From the NCBI RefSeq assembly GCF_900099705.1, contig NZ_LT629695.1:1178001-1242000 (forward strand): 64,000 bases of DNA, in the 5' to 3' direction. The number at the start of each line of letters is the position of its first letter. Position 1 is the stretch's first letter. The notes below the pieces were generated by a model. That model was not told the DNA's origin and ran no database searches. It was given only the letters and a program-made list of their open reading frames with translations. A program made the position numbers and the translations under genes. The DNA is from Agrococcus jejuensis (GTDB lineage Bacteria > Actinomycetota > Actinomycetes > Actinomycetales > Microbacteriaceae). Shown in pieces: positions 1-8,420 of the stretch.

Positions 1-306
1 ACCGGCGGCGGCGGTGCCGAGGTCCTCGTCGAGGGGCGGATGCCCGAGCCGCTGCAGCACCCAGCCGCCGTGGTCGAGGCCGCGCGTCGCGAGCATGGGG
101 TCGAGGTGGCCGACGATCGTCGGCAGCAGCTCGGCGATGGGGATGTGCGACGGCACGGCCAGCTCGACGCGCGACGTGGGCCCCACGACGCTCAGTCGGC
201 ACATGTCGCCGGCGCCGGCCGCAGCCGTGACGGCAGCCTCCGCGGACTGCGCCCGGCCGAGGGCCGGGGTCGAGCTGCTCTCCATGCGCTGTTCGAGCGT
301 CGTCAT
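1..306 (-). CDS. eccD: Type VII secretion protein EccD, N-terminal part (cut by window edge)
   Basis: The visible 102 codons encode the N-terminus of EccD, the polytopic membrane channel subunit of actinobacterial type VII (ESX) secretion. After a leader of about 35 residues comes a ubiquitin-like domain beginning CRLSVVGPTSRVELAVPSHI and continuing with IAELLPTIVGHLDP, the usual EccD opening. The transmembrane part lies off the left edge. I start at ATG 306, the first good start codon; no stop is reached before base 1. The gene is divergent from eccC, with 130 bases between them, and this neighbour strongly supports the assignment. Confidence 0.8.
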   Translation of the reverse strand, partial: MTTLEQRMESSSTPALGRAQSAEAAVTAAAGAGDMCRLSVVGPTSRVELAVPSHIPIAELLPTIVGHLDPMLATRGLDHGGWVLQRLGHPPLDEDLGTAAAG

Positions 307-436
307 GCTGTGCACACGCCTCTGCGCTCACCGACGGTTCATCGCATCCGCCGATCCATCGATCCGCTGCGTCGGTGAACCGCAGGAGGGGGTGCCGCGC
401 GTGCTCACGGTGACGCATCCATCGAGGAGACCCGAG
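307..436. promoter_or_regulatory. Divergent intergenic region between eccD and eccC
   Basis: This 130-base gap must hold the promoters of both secretion operons. A 9-base inverted repeat, TCACCGACG at 328-336 and CGTCGGTGA at 370-378, brackets its centre and could be a regulator site. A Shine-Dalgarno GAGGAG at 423-428 precedes eccC. I see no convincing sigma-70 hexamers. Confidence 0.4.
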
Positions 437-3400
437 ATGAGCACCATCCCCTTCCGCAGGCAGCAGCGGGCGAAGCCGCCCGAGATGCCCTCCGGCGACA
501 TCGAGCTGCAGGAGCCGCCCTCGCTGCCCGAGCTGCAGCCGAAGGACCCGCTGATGATGCTCATGATGGTGCCGATGATGCTCATCAGCGGCGTCATGAT
601 GCTCGTCTTCCTCGGCCAGCGGAACCCGGCGCTCGCCGTCGGCCTCTTCCTCGGCATGCTCGGCCTCGCCGTGCTCATGGTGCTCGTGCAGCTCACGCGC
701 GCCGCCGCCGAGCGCCGCAACACCGTGCGCGGCGACCGCCGCGACTTCATGCGCTACCTCGCGCAGATGCGCGCCAAGGTGCGCGGCGCCGCGGCGCAGC
801 AGCGCTCGTCGCTCACGTGGCGGCACCCCGACCCGGCGTCGCTGTCGAACCTCGCCATGACGGCGCGCCTCTGGGAGCGCCGCGGCAGCCACGGCGACTT
901 CGGCGAGGTGCGCATCGGCACGGGCTCGCACAGCCTCAGCCAGCGCATCACGCCGCTCTCGACGAAGCCGATCGCCGACCTCGAGCCGCTCTCCGCTCGC
1001 GCGCTGCGTCGCTTCATCGCCGTGCACGGCTCCGTGCCGCAGCTGCCCGTCTCGCTCTTCCTGCGTCGCCTCGCCGACATCCGCCTCATGGGCGACGACG
1101 ACGCCGCGCGAGCCATGGTGCGCGCCATGGTCGCGCAGGCCGTCACGGCCCACGCACCCGACGAGCTGCGCATCGCCGTGTGCACGACGACCGAGCGCGC
1201 CGACGACTGGGACTGGGTGAAGTGGCTGCCGCACGCGCAGCACCCCAGCAGCCAGGACGGCGCAGGCTCGACGCGCCTGTTCGACGTCGACGTCGCCGAC
1301 TTCACCGAGCTGCTCGACGGCGACCTCAACGGCCGCTCGCGGTTCGAGCCCGGCGCCGCCCCCACGGCCGACGAGCCGTACCACCTCGTGATCTTCGACG
1401 GCGTCGCGCCGCCGCCCGGCTCGCGCATCGCCTCCGCCGGCTACCGCTGCACCACCACGCTCACGCTCGGCGTCGAGGTCGACGAGACCGACACGTCGGG
1501 CCTGCTGCTCGACGTGCAGCCCGACGTCGTGCACATGCTGCGCACCGACCGCACCGAGGGCGTGCAGCGCACCGTGCTGTGCACGCCCGACGCGCTGAGC
1601 CTCGCAGCGGCGACGGCGCTCGTGCGCGTCATCGCGCCCTACCGCACCGGTGGCCGGTCGGCGGATGCGAGCGAGCCGATGGTCTCGGACTTCGAGCTGC
1701 CGACGCTGCTCGGCATCGACGACGTCGACCGCTGGAGCCCGCAGGGCTTCATGCGCGAGCAGCTCGACCGCTCGCGCCTGCGCATCCCCCTCGGCGTCGA
1801 CGAGCGCGGCCACCCCGTCGACCTCGACATCAAGGAGGCCGCGCAGGGCGGCATGGGCCCGCACGGCCTGCTCATCGGCGCCACGGGATCCGGCAAGTCC
1901 GAGCTGCTGCGCACGCTCGTGCTCGGCATGGCGATGACGCACTCGTCGGAGACGCTGAACTTCGTGCTCGTCGACTTCAAGGGCGGCGCGACCTTCCTCG
2001 GCCTCGACGAGCTGCCGCACGTGTCGGCGCTCATCACGAACCTCGCCGACGAGGCGACGCTCGTGACCCGCATGCAGGATGCGCTCGCCGGCGAGCTCAA
2101 CCGCCGCCAGGAGTACCTGCGCGCGGCCGGCAACTACTCGTCGCTGCTCGAGCACGAGAAGGCGCGCCTCGCCGGCGCGCCGCTCGAGGCGATGCCGACG
2201 CTCTTCGTGATCGTCGACGAGTTCAGCGAGCTGCTCGCATCCAACCCCGACTTCGCAGAGCTCTTCGTCATGATCGGCCGCCTCGGCCGCTCGCTCGGCG
2301 TGCACCTGCTGCTCGCGAGCCAGCGCCTCGAGGACGGCCGCATGACGAAGCTCGAGAGCCACCTCTCGTACCGCATCGGCCTGCGCACGTTCTCGGCGAT
2401 GGAGAGCCGCAGCGTCATCGGCGTGCCCGACGCGCACCAGCTGCCGAACGCGCCGGGCAACGGCTTCCTGCGCAGCGACGTCGCCACGCTCACCCGCTTC
2501 AAGGCCGCGTACGTCTCGGGCACGTACCGACGCCGCACGCGCGAGCAGCGGCAGGAGGAGGTGCGCCAGCAGGTCGTCGTGTTCCGCGCCGAGCGCGTCG
2601 CACCGCCCGCGATCGACGAGTCGCTGCAGCCCGCGCTCGAGGATGCGGTGGTGGCGCCCGCGCCCGCCGCGGCCGAGTCGCCCGACGAGACCGTCATGGG
2701 CATGATCGTCGACCGCCTCGTCGGCTTCGGCCCGCCCGCGCACCAGGTGTGGCTGCCGCCGCTCGCCGACCCGCCCACGCTCGACCAGCTGCTCCCGCCG
2801 CTGCTGCCCGACCCCGACCGCGGCCTGCACGCGATCGGCTGGACCGGATCCGGCCACCTCGCCGTGCCGATCGGCGTCGTCGACAAGCCGTACGAGCAGA
2901 CGCGCGAGCTGTACGAGATCGACCTCGCCGGCGCGGGCGGCAACGTCGGCGTCGCCGGCGGTCCGCAGTCGGGCAAGACGACGATGCTGCGCACGATGGT
3001 CAGCGCGCTCGCGCTCACGCACACGCCCGCCGAGGTGCAGGTCTACTGCATCGACTTCGGTGGCGGTGGCCTCTCGACGCTCGAGTCGCTGCCGCACGTC
3101 GGCAGCGTCGCCACCCGCCGTCAGGGCGAGCAGGTGGCGCGCACGATCGCCGAGGTCAGCACGCTGCTGCGCGACCGCGAGCAGTTCTTCACCGACGCAT
3201 CGCTCGAGGGCATGGCCGAGTACCGTCAGCGCCGCGCGGCGGGCGAGTTCGCCGAGCAGCAGTTCGGCGACGTCTTCCTCGTGGTCGACGGATGGGCTGC
3301 GCTGCGCGCCGAGTTCGAGCAGCACGACATGGCGCTGCGCGAGATCGCACGCCAGGGCCTCGCGTACGGCGTGCACGTCATGATCTCCACGAACCGGTGG

Positions 3401-4417
3401 ACCGACGTGCACAGCTCGCTGCGCGACCAGCTCGGCACGCGCGTCGAGCTGAAGCTCGGCGACCCGATCGACTCGGTGCACGGCATGCGCAAGGCCGCGA
3501 CCGTGCCGCAGCTGCCCGGCCGCGGCATCAACGCCGACGGCATGCACTTCCTCGCCGGCGTGCCGCGCATCGACGGCGCGACGACCGTCGACGGCCTCGC
3601 CGCCGCATCCCGCGACCTCGGCGACGCCGTGCGCGAGGCGTGGAGCGGCGTCGTCGCTCCCGAGGTGCGCATGCTGCCCGCCGTGCTCGACGCGGCGCTG
3701 CTGCCCGCGCCGACGGCGCCCGGACCGCGCATCGCGCTCGGCCACGGCGAGCAGGACCTCGAGCCCGTGTGGCACGACTTCGCCGCCAAGCCGCACCTCA
3801 GCATCGTCGGCGACTCCGCGAGCGGCAAGACGGGCGCGATGCGCCTCATCGCGAGCGGCGTCGTCGACGCGTACTCGGCGGAGGACGCCCGCGTGACGAT
3901 CATCGACCCGCGCCGCGGCGTCGTGGAGTCGGTGCCCGAGGAGTACCAGTTCGCCACGGCGTTCTCGACGTCGGCGACCGAGCAGGTCGTCGCGAAGCTC
4001 GTGGCGGAGCTGCGCGAGCGCGTGCCGAGCGCCGACGTCACGCCCGCGCAGCTGCGCCGCCGCGACTGGTGGAGCGGCCCCGAGCACTTCGTGTTCGTCG
4101 ACGACTACGACCTCATGCTCGGCACCATGGGCGGGCCGCTCACGCCGCTCGTCGAGCTCATCCCGCAGGCGGGCGACATCGGCCTGCACCTCATCCTCGC
4201 CCGCGCGGGCGCCGGATCGAGCCGTACGGCGATGGATGCGGTCATCCGCCGCCTGCACGAGTCGAACACGCCGGAGCTCACGCTGTCGCTGCCCGCATCC
4301 GAGCCGCTCACGTTCACGCCCGGTCGCGGCAAGCCGCTGCCTCCCGGCCGTGCGGCGCTGCTCACGCGTCGCGGCGGCGAGGGACTGCAGATCGGCTGGA
4401 CGGAGCCCGTGGCATGA
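437..4417 (+). CDS. eccC: Type VII secretion ATPase EccC
   Basis: EccC is the FtsK/SpoIIIE-type motor of the ESX machine; it recognises WXG100 substrates and powers export at the inner membrane. The 1326-residue product has two membrane helices (about 39-59 and 64-86) and three tandem ATPase domains. Walker A motifs are GATGSGKS with Lys487, GGPQSGKT with Lys847 and GDSASGKT with Lys1131. Domain 1 has a full Walker B, VIVDEF with Asp594-Glu595. Domain 2 has VVDGW, with Gly in place of the catalytic Glu, in line with the degenerate later domains known for this family. The ATG at 437 follows GAGGAG at 423-428; the frame is open upstream to base 14, but that part lacks a ribosome site. The stop overlaps mycP by 4 bases. 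Confidence 0.95.
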   Translation: MSTIPFRRQQRAKPPEMPSGDIELQEPPSLPELQPKDPLMMLMMVPMMLISGVMMLVFLGQRNPALAVGLFLGMLGLAVLMVLVQLTRAAAERRNTVRGDRRDFMRYLAQMRAKVRGAAAQQRSSLTWRHPDPASLSNLAMTARLWERRGSHGDFGEVRIGTGSHSLSQRITPLSTKPIADLEPLSARALRRFIAVHGSVPQLPVSLFLRRLADIRLMGDDDAARAMVRAMVAQAVTAHAPDELRIAVCTTTERADDWDWVKWLPHAQHPSSQDGAGSTRLFDVDVADFTELLDGDLNGRSRFEPGAAPTADEPYHLVIFDGVAPPPGSRIASAGYRCTTTLTLGVEVDETDTSGLLLDVQPDVVHMLRTDRTEGVQRTVLCTPDALSLAAATALVRVIAPYRTGGRSADASEPMVSDFELPTLLGIDDVDRWSPQGFMREQLDRSRLRIPLGVDERGHPVDLDIKEAAQGGMGPHGLLIGATGSGKSELLRTLVLGMAMTHSSETLNFVLVDFKGGATFLGLDELPHVSALITNLADEATLVTRMQDALAGELNRRQEYLRAAGNYSSLLEHEKARLAGAPLEAMPTLFVIVDEFSELLASNPDFAELFVMIGRLGRSLGVHLLLASQRLEDGRMTKLESHLSYRIGLRTFSAMESRSVIGVPDAHQLPNAPGNGFLRSDVATLTRFKAAYVSGTYRRRTREQRQEEVRQQVVVFRAERVAPPAIDESLQPALEDAVVAPAPAAAESPDETVMGMIVDRLVGFGPPAHQVWLPPLADPPTLDQLLPPLLPDPDRGLHAIGWTGSGHLAVPIGVVDKPYEQTRELYEIDLAGAGGNVGVAGGPQSGKTTMLRTMVSALALTHTPAEVQVYCIDFGGGGLSTLESLPHVGSVATRRQGEQVARTIAEVSTLLRDREQFFTDASLEGMAEYRQRRAAGEFAEQQFGDVFLVVDGWAALRAEFEQHDMALREIARQGLAYGVHVMISTNRWTDVHSSLRDQLGTRVELKLGDPIDSVHGMRKAATVPQLPGRGINADGMHFLAGVPRIDGATTVDGLAAASRDLGDAVREAWSGVVAPEVRMLPAVLDAALLPAPTAPGPRIALGHGEQDLEPVWHDFAAKPHLSIVGDSASGKTGAMRLIASGVVDAYSAEDARVTIIDPRRGVVESVPEEYQFATAFSTSATEQVVAKLVAELRERVPSADVTPAQLRRRDWWSGPEHFVFVDDYDLMLGTMGGPLTPLVELIPQAGDIGLHLILARAGAGSSRTAMDAVIRRLHESNTPELTLSLPASEPLTFTPGRGKPLPPGRAALLTRRGGEGLQIGWTEPVA

Positions 4418-5568
4418 GGCGCGCAGGGCTCGTCGCGGCTGCGTCGACGCTCGCGGTCGTCGCGAGCGTGCTGCTGCCCGCCGCGACAGCGACGCCCGCC
4501 GTCGCGTCGTGCGCGGCGACGTCAGGGTCGCCGGTCATCGAGACGGCGTCGTGGGGCCAGCAGCGGATGGGCGCAGAGCGCGCGTGGCCGCGCACGACGG
4601 GCGACGTCGTCGTCGCCGTCGTCGACTCCGGCGTGAGCGCGGCCTCGGCGTCGCTGCAGGGGTCGGTGCTGCCCGGCACCGACCTCGCGGGCGGCACGGG
4701 CGACGTCGACTGCTACGGCCGCGGCACGTTCGTGGCGTCGCTCATCGCGGGTCGGCAGGTCGACGGCACCGAGTTCGCCGGCGTCGCGCCCGGCGCGACG
4801 ATCCTGCCGGTACGCGTCACGAGCGACCCCGACTCCCTCTACCTCTCGAACGACCTGCCCGGACTGCTCGCGCAGGGCATCACGGCCGCCGTGCAGGGCG
4901 GCGCACGCGTCATCGCGATGCCGCTCACGTCGGCCGCGAGCTCTGCGGAGCTCGAGCAGGCCGTGCAGGCGGCGGTCGCGGCCGACGTGCTCGTCGTCGC
5001 CGCCGCCAACGCCCCCACGACCGACGCGCTCGCGTTCCCCGCGAGCATCGACGGCGTGCTGTCGGTCGCACCGCTCGACGAGGAGGGCGGCGCCGACCCC
5101 TCGCAGCTGGGCGCCGTGCCCGATCTGGCTGCGCCGTCCGGTGGGCTCGTCGGCGCGGTGCCGGATGGCGCGGGCCACGTGACGGGCGACGAGGCCGACC
5201 TCGCGGTCGCCTACGCCGCCGGCGCCGCTGCGCTCGTGCGCGCCGAGCAGCCGAGCCTCACGGCCGCCGAGGTCGCCGAGCGGCTCATGGCCACGGCCGA
5301 CGCGCCGACGGCGCCGCTCGCCGAGGGCATGACGAGCGACCCGTCGATCGGCCACGGCGTCGTCGACCCGGTCGCCGCCGTCTCGCGCCTCGACCCCGAG
5401 TCGGTCGTCGTCGCGTCGGGCGAGACGCCCGTGCTCGACATGCCCGCCGAGCCCGACGAGCGCCCGTCGGACCTCGCGCTGCTCATCGGCATCGGCCTGC
5501 TCGCCGTCGCCGCCGCGGTGCTGGGCCCGGTCGTCGGCATCGTCTCGGTGCGCCGGAAGTCCCAATGA
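4414..5568 (+). CDS. mycP: Mycosin-family (subtilisin-like) protein with a degenerate active site
   Basis: Mycosins are membrane-anchored subtilisin-like proteases that stabilise type VII secretion systems. This 384-residue protein has the family architecture: a signal peptide (about 1-29), an S8 domain and a C-terminal helix (about 350-375) ending VRRKSQ. Asp71 in VVDSG is present. The His motif reads DCYGRGTFVA, with Arg103 in place of His. The GTS serine motif is replaced by E260-A261-D262-L263 before AVAYAAGAAALVRA, so no catalytic Ser is visible. The reading frame is intact and overlaps eccC by ATGA, so I call a pseudoenzyme rather than a pseudogene. It may act only as a structural subunit. 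Confidence 0.85.
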   Translation: MRRAGLVAAASTLAVVASVLLPAATATPAVASCAATSGSPVIETASWGQQRMGAERAWPRTTGDVVVAVVDSGVSAASASLQGSVLPGTDLAGGTGDVDCYGRGTFVASLIAGRQVDGTEFAGVAPGATILPVRVTSDPDSLYLSNDLPGLLAQGITAAVQGGARVIAMPLTSAASSAELEQAVQAAVAADVLVVAAANAPTTDALAFPASIDGVLSVAPLDEEGGADPSQLGAVPDLAAPSGGLVGAVPDGAGHVTGDEADLAVAYAAGAAALVRAEQPSLTAAEVAERLMATADAPTAPLAEGMTSDPSIGHGVVDPVAAVSRLDPESVVVASGETPVLDMPAEPDERPSDLALLIGIGLLAVAAAVLGPVVGIVSVRRKSQ

Positions 5569-5569
5569 C

Positions 5570-5675
5570 CGTTCCTTGAGATGCGAGCGAAGCGAGCCTC
5601 GAAGGGATCCCGACCGAGGTCATCGGCAGGGATCCCTTCGAGGCTCGACCTTCGGGCTCGCACCTCAGGGAGCGG
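5570..5675. repeat. Dispersed palindromic repeat family A, copy 1
   Basis: This inverted repeat opens with CCTTGAGATGCGAGCG and AGCGAGCCTCGAAGGGATCC and closes with GGATCCCTTCGAGGCTCG and CTCGCACCTCAGGGAGCGG. Related copies lie at 56115-56223 and 62812-62907. A fragment of family B (CGCTCCTCGACCAGCTGG) follows at 5703-5720. The element lies in the gap between the convergent mycP and clpC genes. Confidence 0.75.
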
Positions 5676-5731
5676 TGGGAACGACCCCTGGAGGCGGGGC
5701 GGCGCTCCTCGACCAGCTGGCGGAAACGCCA

Positions 5732-5762
5732 ACGCCCCCGCATCCATCGGATGCGGGGGCGT
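5732..5762. terminator. Bidirectional terminator hairpin between mycP and clpC
   Basis: A perfect 14-bp stem (5732-5745 with 5749-5762) closes on the 3-base loop ATC. It lies 20 bases past the clpC stop and also faces the mycP end. The apex is GCATCC-ATC-GGATGC. No T-tract follows, as is common in high-GC actinobacteria. Confidence 0.65.
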
Positions 5763-5782
5763 CGTGCGTGCGAGGGAGCGCG

Positions 5783-8266
5783 TCAGCTCGCGGTGGCCTC
5801 CACGGCCTCCGCAGCGCCGCGCTTGTCCTCGACCGAGAACGTGAACGCGCCGTCGACGAAGTCGACCAGCACGTGCGCGCCCGCGGTGAGCTCGCCGTGC
5901 AGGATCTTCTCGCTCAGCACGTCCTCGACCTCGTGCTGCACCGCGCGCCGCAGCGGGCGGGCGCCGAGCGCCGGGTCGTAGCCGAGGTGGATGAGTCGCT
6001 CCTTGGCCGCCGTCGCCAGCTCGATCGTCATGTCGCGGTCGAGCATGCGGTCGGCGAGACGCTTCACGAAGAGGTCGACGATCTGCAGCAGCTCCTGCGG
6101 CGTCAGCTGCGGGAACACGATCGTCTCGTCGACGCGGTTGAGGAACTCGGGGCGGAAGGACTTCTTCAGCTCCTCGTTGACCTTCGCCCGCATGCGGTCG
6201 TAGTCGTTGGCGGTGTCGCCCTCGAGCACGAAGCCCACGGGGCCGCCGGCGATGTCCTTCGTGCCGAGGTTCGTCGTCATGATGATGATCGTGTTCTTGA
6301 AGTCGACGACGCGACCCTGACCATCGGTGAGACGACCCTCCTCGAGGATCTGCAGCAGCGAGTTGAAGATGTCGGCGTGCGCCTTCTCGATCTCGTCGAA
6401 CAGCACGACGGAGAACGGCTTGCGGCGCACCTTCTCGGTGAGCTGGCCGCCCTCGTCGTAGCCGACGAATCCGGGAGGGGCACCGAAGAGGCGCGAGACG
6501 GTGTGCTTCTCGCTGTACTCCGACATGTCGAGCGAGATGAGGGCGTCCTCGTCGTCGAACAGGAACTCGGCGAGCGCCTTGGCGAGCTCGGTCTTGCCGA
6601 CGCCCGTGGGGCCGGCGAAGATGAACGATCCGCCCGGGCGGCGCGGGTCCTTGAGGCCGGCGCGCTGGCGTCGGATCGACTTCGCGAGCACCCCGATGGC
6701 CTCGTCCTGGCCGATGACGCGCTCGTGCAGCGCCTTCTCCATGAACACGAGGCGAGCGGACTCCTCCTCGGTGAGCTTGAAGACGGGGATGCCGGTCGCG
6801 TTCGCCAGCACCTCGGCGATGATGCCCTCGTCGAGCGTGCCCGTGGGGCCGCCGTCGCCCGAGCGCCACTGCTTCTCGAGGCGCAGGCGCTCGCCGAGGA
6901 GGTTCTTCTCCTCGTCGCGCAGGCGTGCGGCACCCTCGAAGTCCTGGTCCTCGATGGCGCGCTCCTTGCGCATGCGCACGTCGGCGATCTTCTCGTCGAA
7001 CTCGCGCAGCTCCGGCGGGGCCGACAGGATCGACAGGCGCAGGCGGGCGCCGCCCTCGTCGATCAGGTCGATGGCCTTGTCGGGCAGGAAGCGGTCCTGC
7101 ACGTAGCGGTCGGCGAGGTTCGCCGCCGCCACGAGGGCGCCGTCGGTGATCGTGACCTTGTGGTGCGACTCGTAGCGGTCGCGCAGGCCCTTGAGGATGT
7201 TGATCGTGTGCGCGACCGACGGCTCGTTGACCTGGATCGGCTGGAAGCGGCGCTCGAGCGCGGCATCCTTCTCGAAGTGCTTGCGGTACTCGTCGAGCGT
7301 CGTCGCGCCGATCGTCTGCAGCTCGCCTCGAGCCAGCAGCGGCTTGAGGATGTTGGCGGCGTCGATCGCGCCCTCGGCAGCGCCGGCGCCGACGAGCGTG
7401 TGGATCTCGTCGATGAAGGTGATGATGTCGCCGCGCGTGCGGATCTCCTTCGTCACCTTCTTGAGGCGCTCCTCGAAGTCGCCGCGGTAGCGGCTGCCTG
7501 CGATGAGCGAGCCGAGGTCGAGCGTGTAGACCTGCTTCTCCTTGAGCGTCTCGGGCACCTCGCCCTTGACGATCGCCTGCGCGAGGCCCTCGACGACGGC
7601 GGTCTTGCCGACGCCGGGCTCGCCGATCAGCACGGGGTTGTTCTTCGAGCGACGCGAGAGGATCTGCATGACCCGCTCGATCTCCTTCTCGCGCCCGATG
7701 ACGGGGTCGAGCCGGCCCTCGCGTGCGGCCGCCGTCAGGTTGCGGCCGAACTGGTCGAGGATCTGCGACCCCTTCTGCTCGCCGCCCTGCTGCTGCGACT
7801 CGCCACCGACGGTGGTCGACTCGCGCGACTGCGTGCCCGAGAGCAGCTGGTTCACGGTCTGGCGCACGCGGTTGAGGTCGGCGCCCAACTTGACGAGCAC
7901 CTGCGCGGCGACGCCCTCGCCCTCGCGGATGAGGCCGAGCAGCACGTGCTCGGTGCCGATGTAGTTGTGGCCGAGCTGCAGCGCCTCGCGCAGCGACAGC
8001 TCGAGCACCTTCTTCGCACGCGGCGTGAAGGGGATGTGCCCGCTCGACTGCTGCGCACCGGTGCCGATGATGTCCTGCACCTGCTCGCGCACGGCGTCGA
8101 GCGAGATCCCGAGCTGCTCGAGGGCCTTCGCGGCGATGCCCTCTCCCTCGTGGATGAGGCCGAGCAGGATGTGCTCGGTGCCGATGTAGTTGTGGTTGAG
8201 CATCTTCGCCTCTTCTTGGGCGAGGACGACCACACGGCGGGCGCGATCGGTGAACCGTTCGAACAT
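5783..8266 (-). CDS. clpC: ATP-dependent Clp protease ATPase subunit ClpC
   Basis: ClpC is an AAA+ unfoldase that feeds damaged and tagged proteins to ClpP. The 827-residue protein carries two Clp-N repeats (about 1-140, each with HNYIGTEH), a first ATPase with GEPGVGKT at 215-222, a UVR-type coiled segment ([19 protein letters not shown]) and a second ATPase with GPTGVGKT centred on Lys558. Length and order match actinobacterial ClpC. ATG 8266 follows AGGAGG; 47 open codons upstream look non-coding and are not included. The gene is divergent from the CPBP protease gene. A stretch near 8325-8345 (TTCGCTGTCGGC) weakly resembles a ClgR operator, but I am not sure of it. Confidence 0.97.
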   Translation of the reverse strand: MFERFTDRARRVVVLAQEEAKMLNHNYIGTEHILLGLIHEGEGIAAKALEQLGISLDAVREQVQDIIGTGAQQSSGHIPFTPRAKKVLELSLREALQLGHNYIGTEHVLLGLIREGEGVAAQVLVKLGADLNRVRQTVNQLLSGTQSRESTTVGGESQQQGGEQKGSQILDQFGRNLTAAAREGRLDPVIGREKEIERVMQILSRRSKNNPVLIGEPGVGKTAVVEGLAQAIVKGEVPETLKEKQVYTLDLGSLIAGSRYRGDFEERLKKVTKEIRTRGDIITFIDEIHTLVGAGAAEGAIDAANILKPLLARGELQTIGATTLDEYRKHFEKDAALERRFQPIQVNEPSVAHTINILKGLRDRYESHHKVTITDGALVAAANLADRYVQDRFLPDKAIDLIDEGGARLRLSILSAPPELREFDEKIADVRMRKERAIEDQDFEGAARLRDEEKNLLGERLRLEKQWRSGDGGPTGTLDEGIIAEVLANATGIPVFKLTEEESARLVFMEKALHERVIGQDEAIGVLAKSIRRQRAGLKDPRRPGGSFIFAGPTGVGKTELAKALAEFLFDDEDALISLDMSEYSEKHTVSRLFGAPPGFVGYDEGGQLTEKVRRKPFSVVLFDEIEKAHADIFNSLLQILEEGRLTDGQGRVVDFKNTIIIMTTNLGTKDIAGGPVGFVLEGDTANDYDRMRAKVNEELKKSFRPEFLNRVDETIVFPQLTPQELLQIVDLFVKRLADRMLDRDMTIELATAAKERLIHLGYDPALGARPLRRAVQHEVEDVLSEKILHGELTAGAHVLVDFVDGAFTFSVEDKRGAAEAVEATAS

Positions 8267-8420
8267 CGCATGCCTCCTGACGTTGGATTCGAGGCTAGAC
8301 CGAACGCGGGCGTCGCGGAGGCCTGTTCGCTGTCGGCATCGCGCACGGCGTCGCCGCCGGGCCGTCGACGCACAGGTGCGACCGATGCGGGCTGGATACC
8401 CTGCCACGCGAGGAGGTCCC

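Noticed and set aside
817..5568. Very long open frame in another phase over eccC, running into mycP
   Set aside because: Only its last part (from 4414) encodes mycP. The rest is an Arg/Ala/Pro-rich shadow of eccC, as expected at this G+C content.
4414..5568. Pseudogene call for mycP
   Set aside because: The frame, signal peptide, anchor helix and operon overlap are intact; only catalytic residues are lost, which suits a pseudoenzyme.
8325..8345. ClgR operator upstream of clpC
   Set aside because: The match to the inverted consensus is only partial, so I mention it in the clpC entry but do not list it as a site.
8267..8407. 47-codon N-terminal extension of ClpC
   Set aside because: The extension is Arg-rich and unlike any Clp-N domain, and AGGAGG precedes the ATG at 8266.
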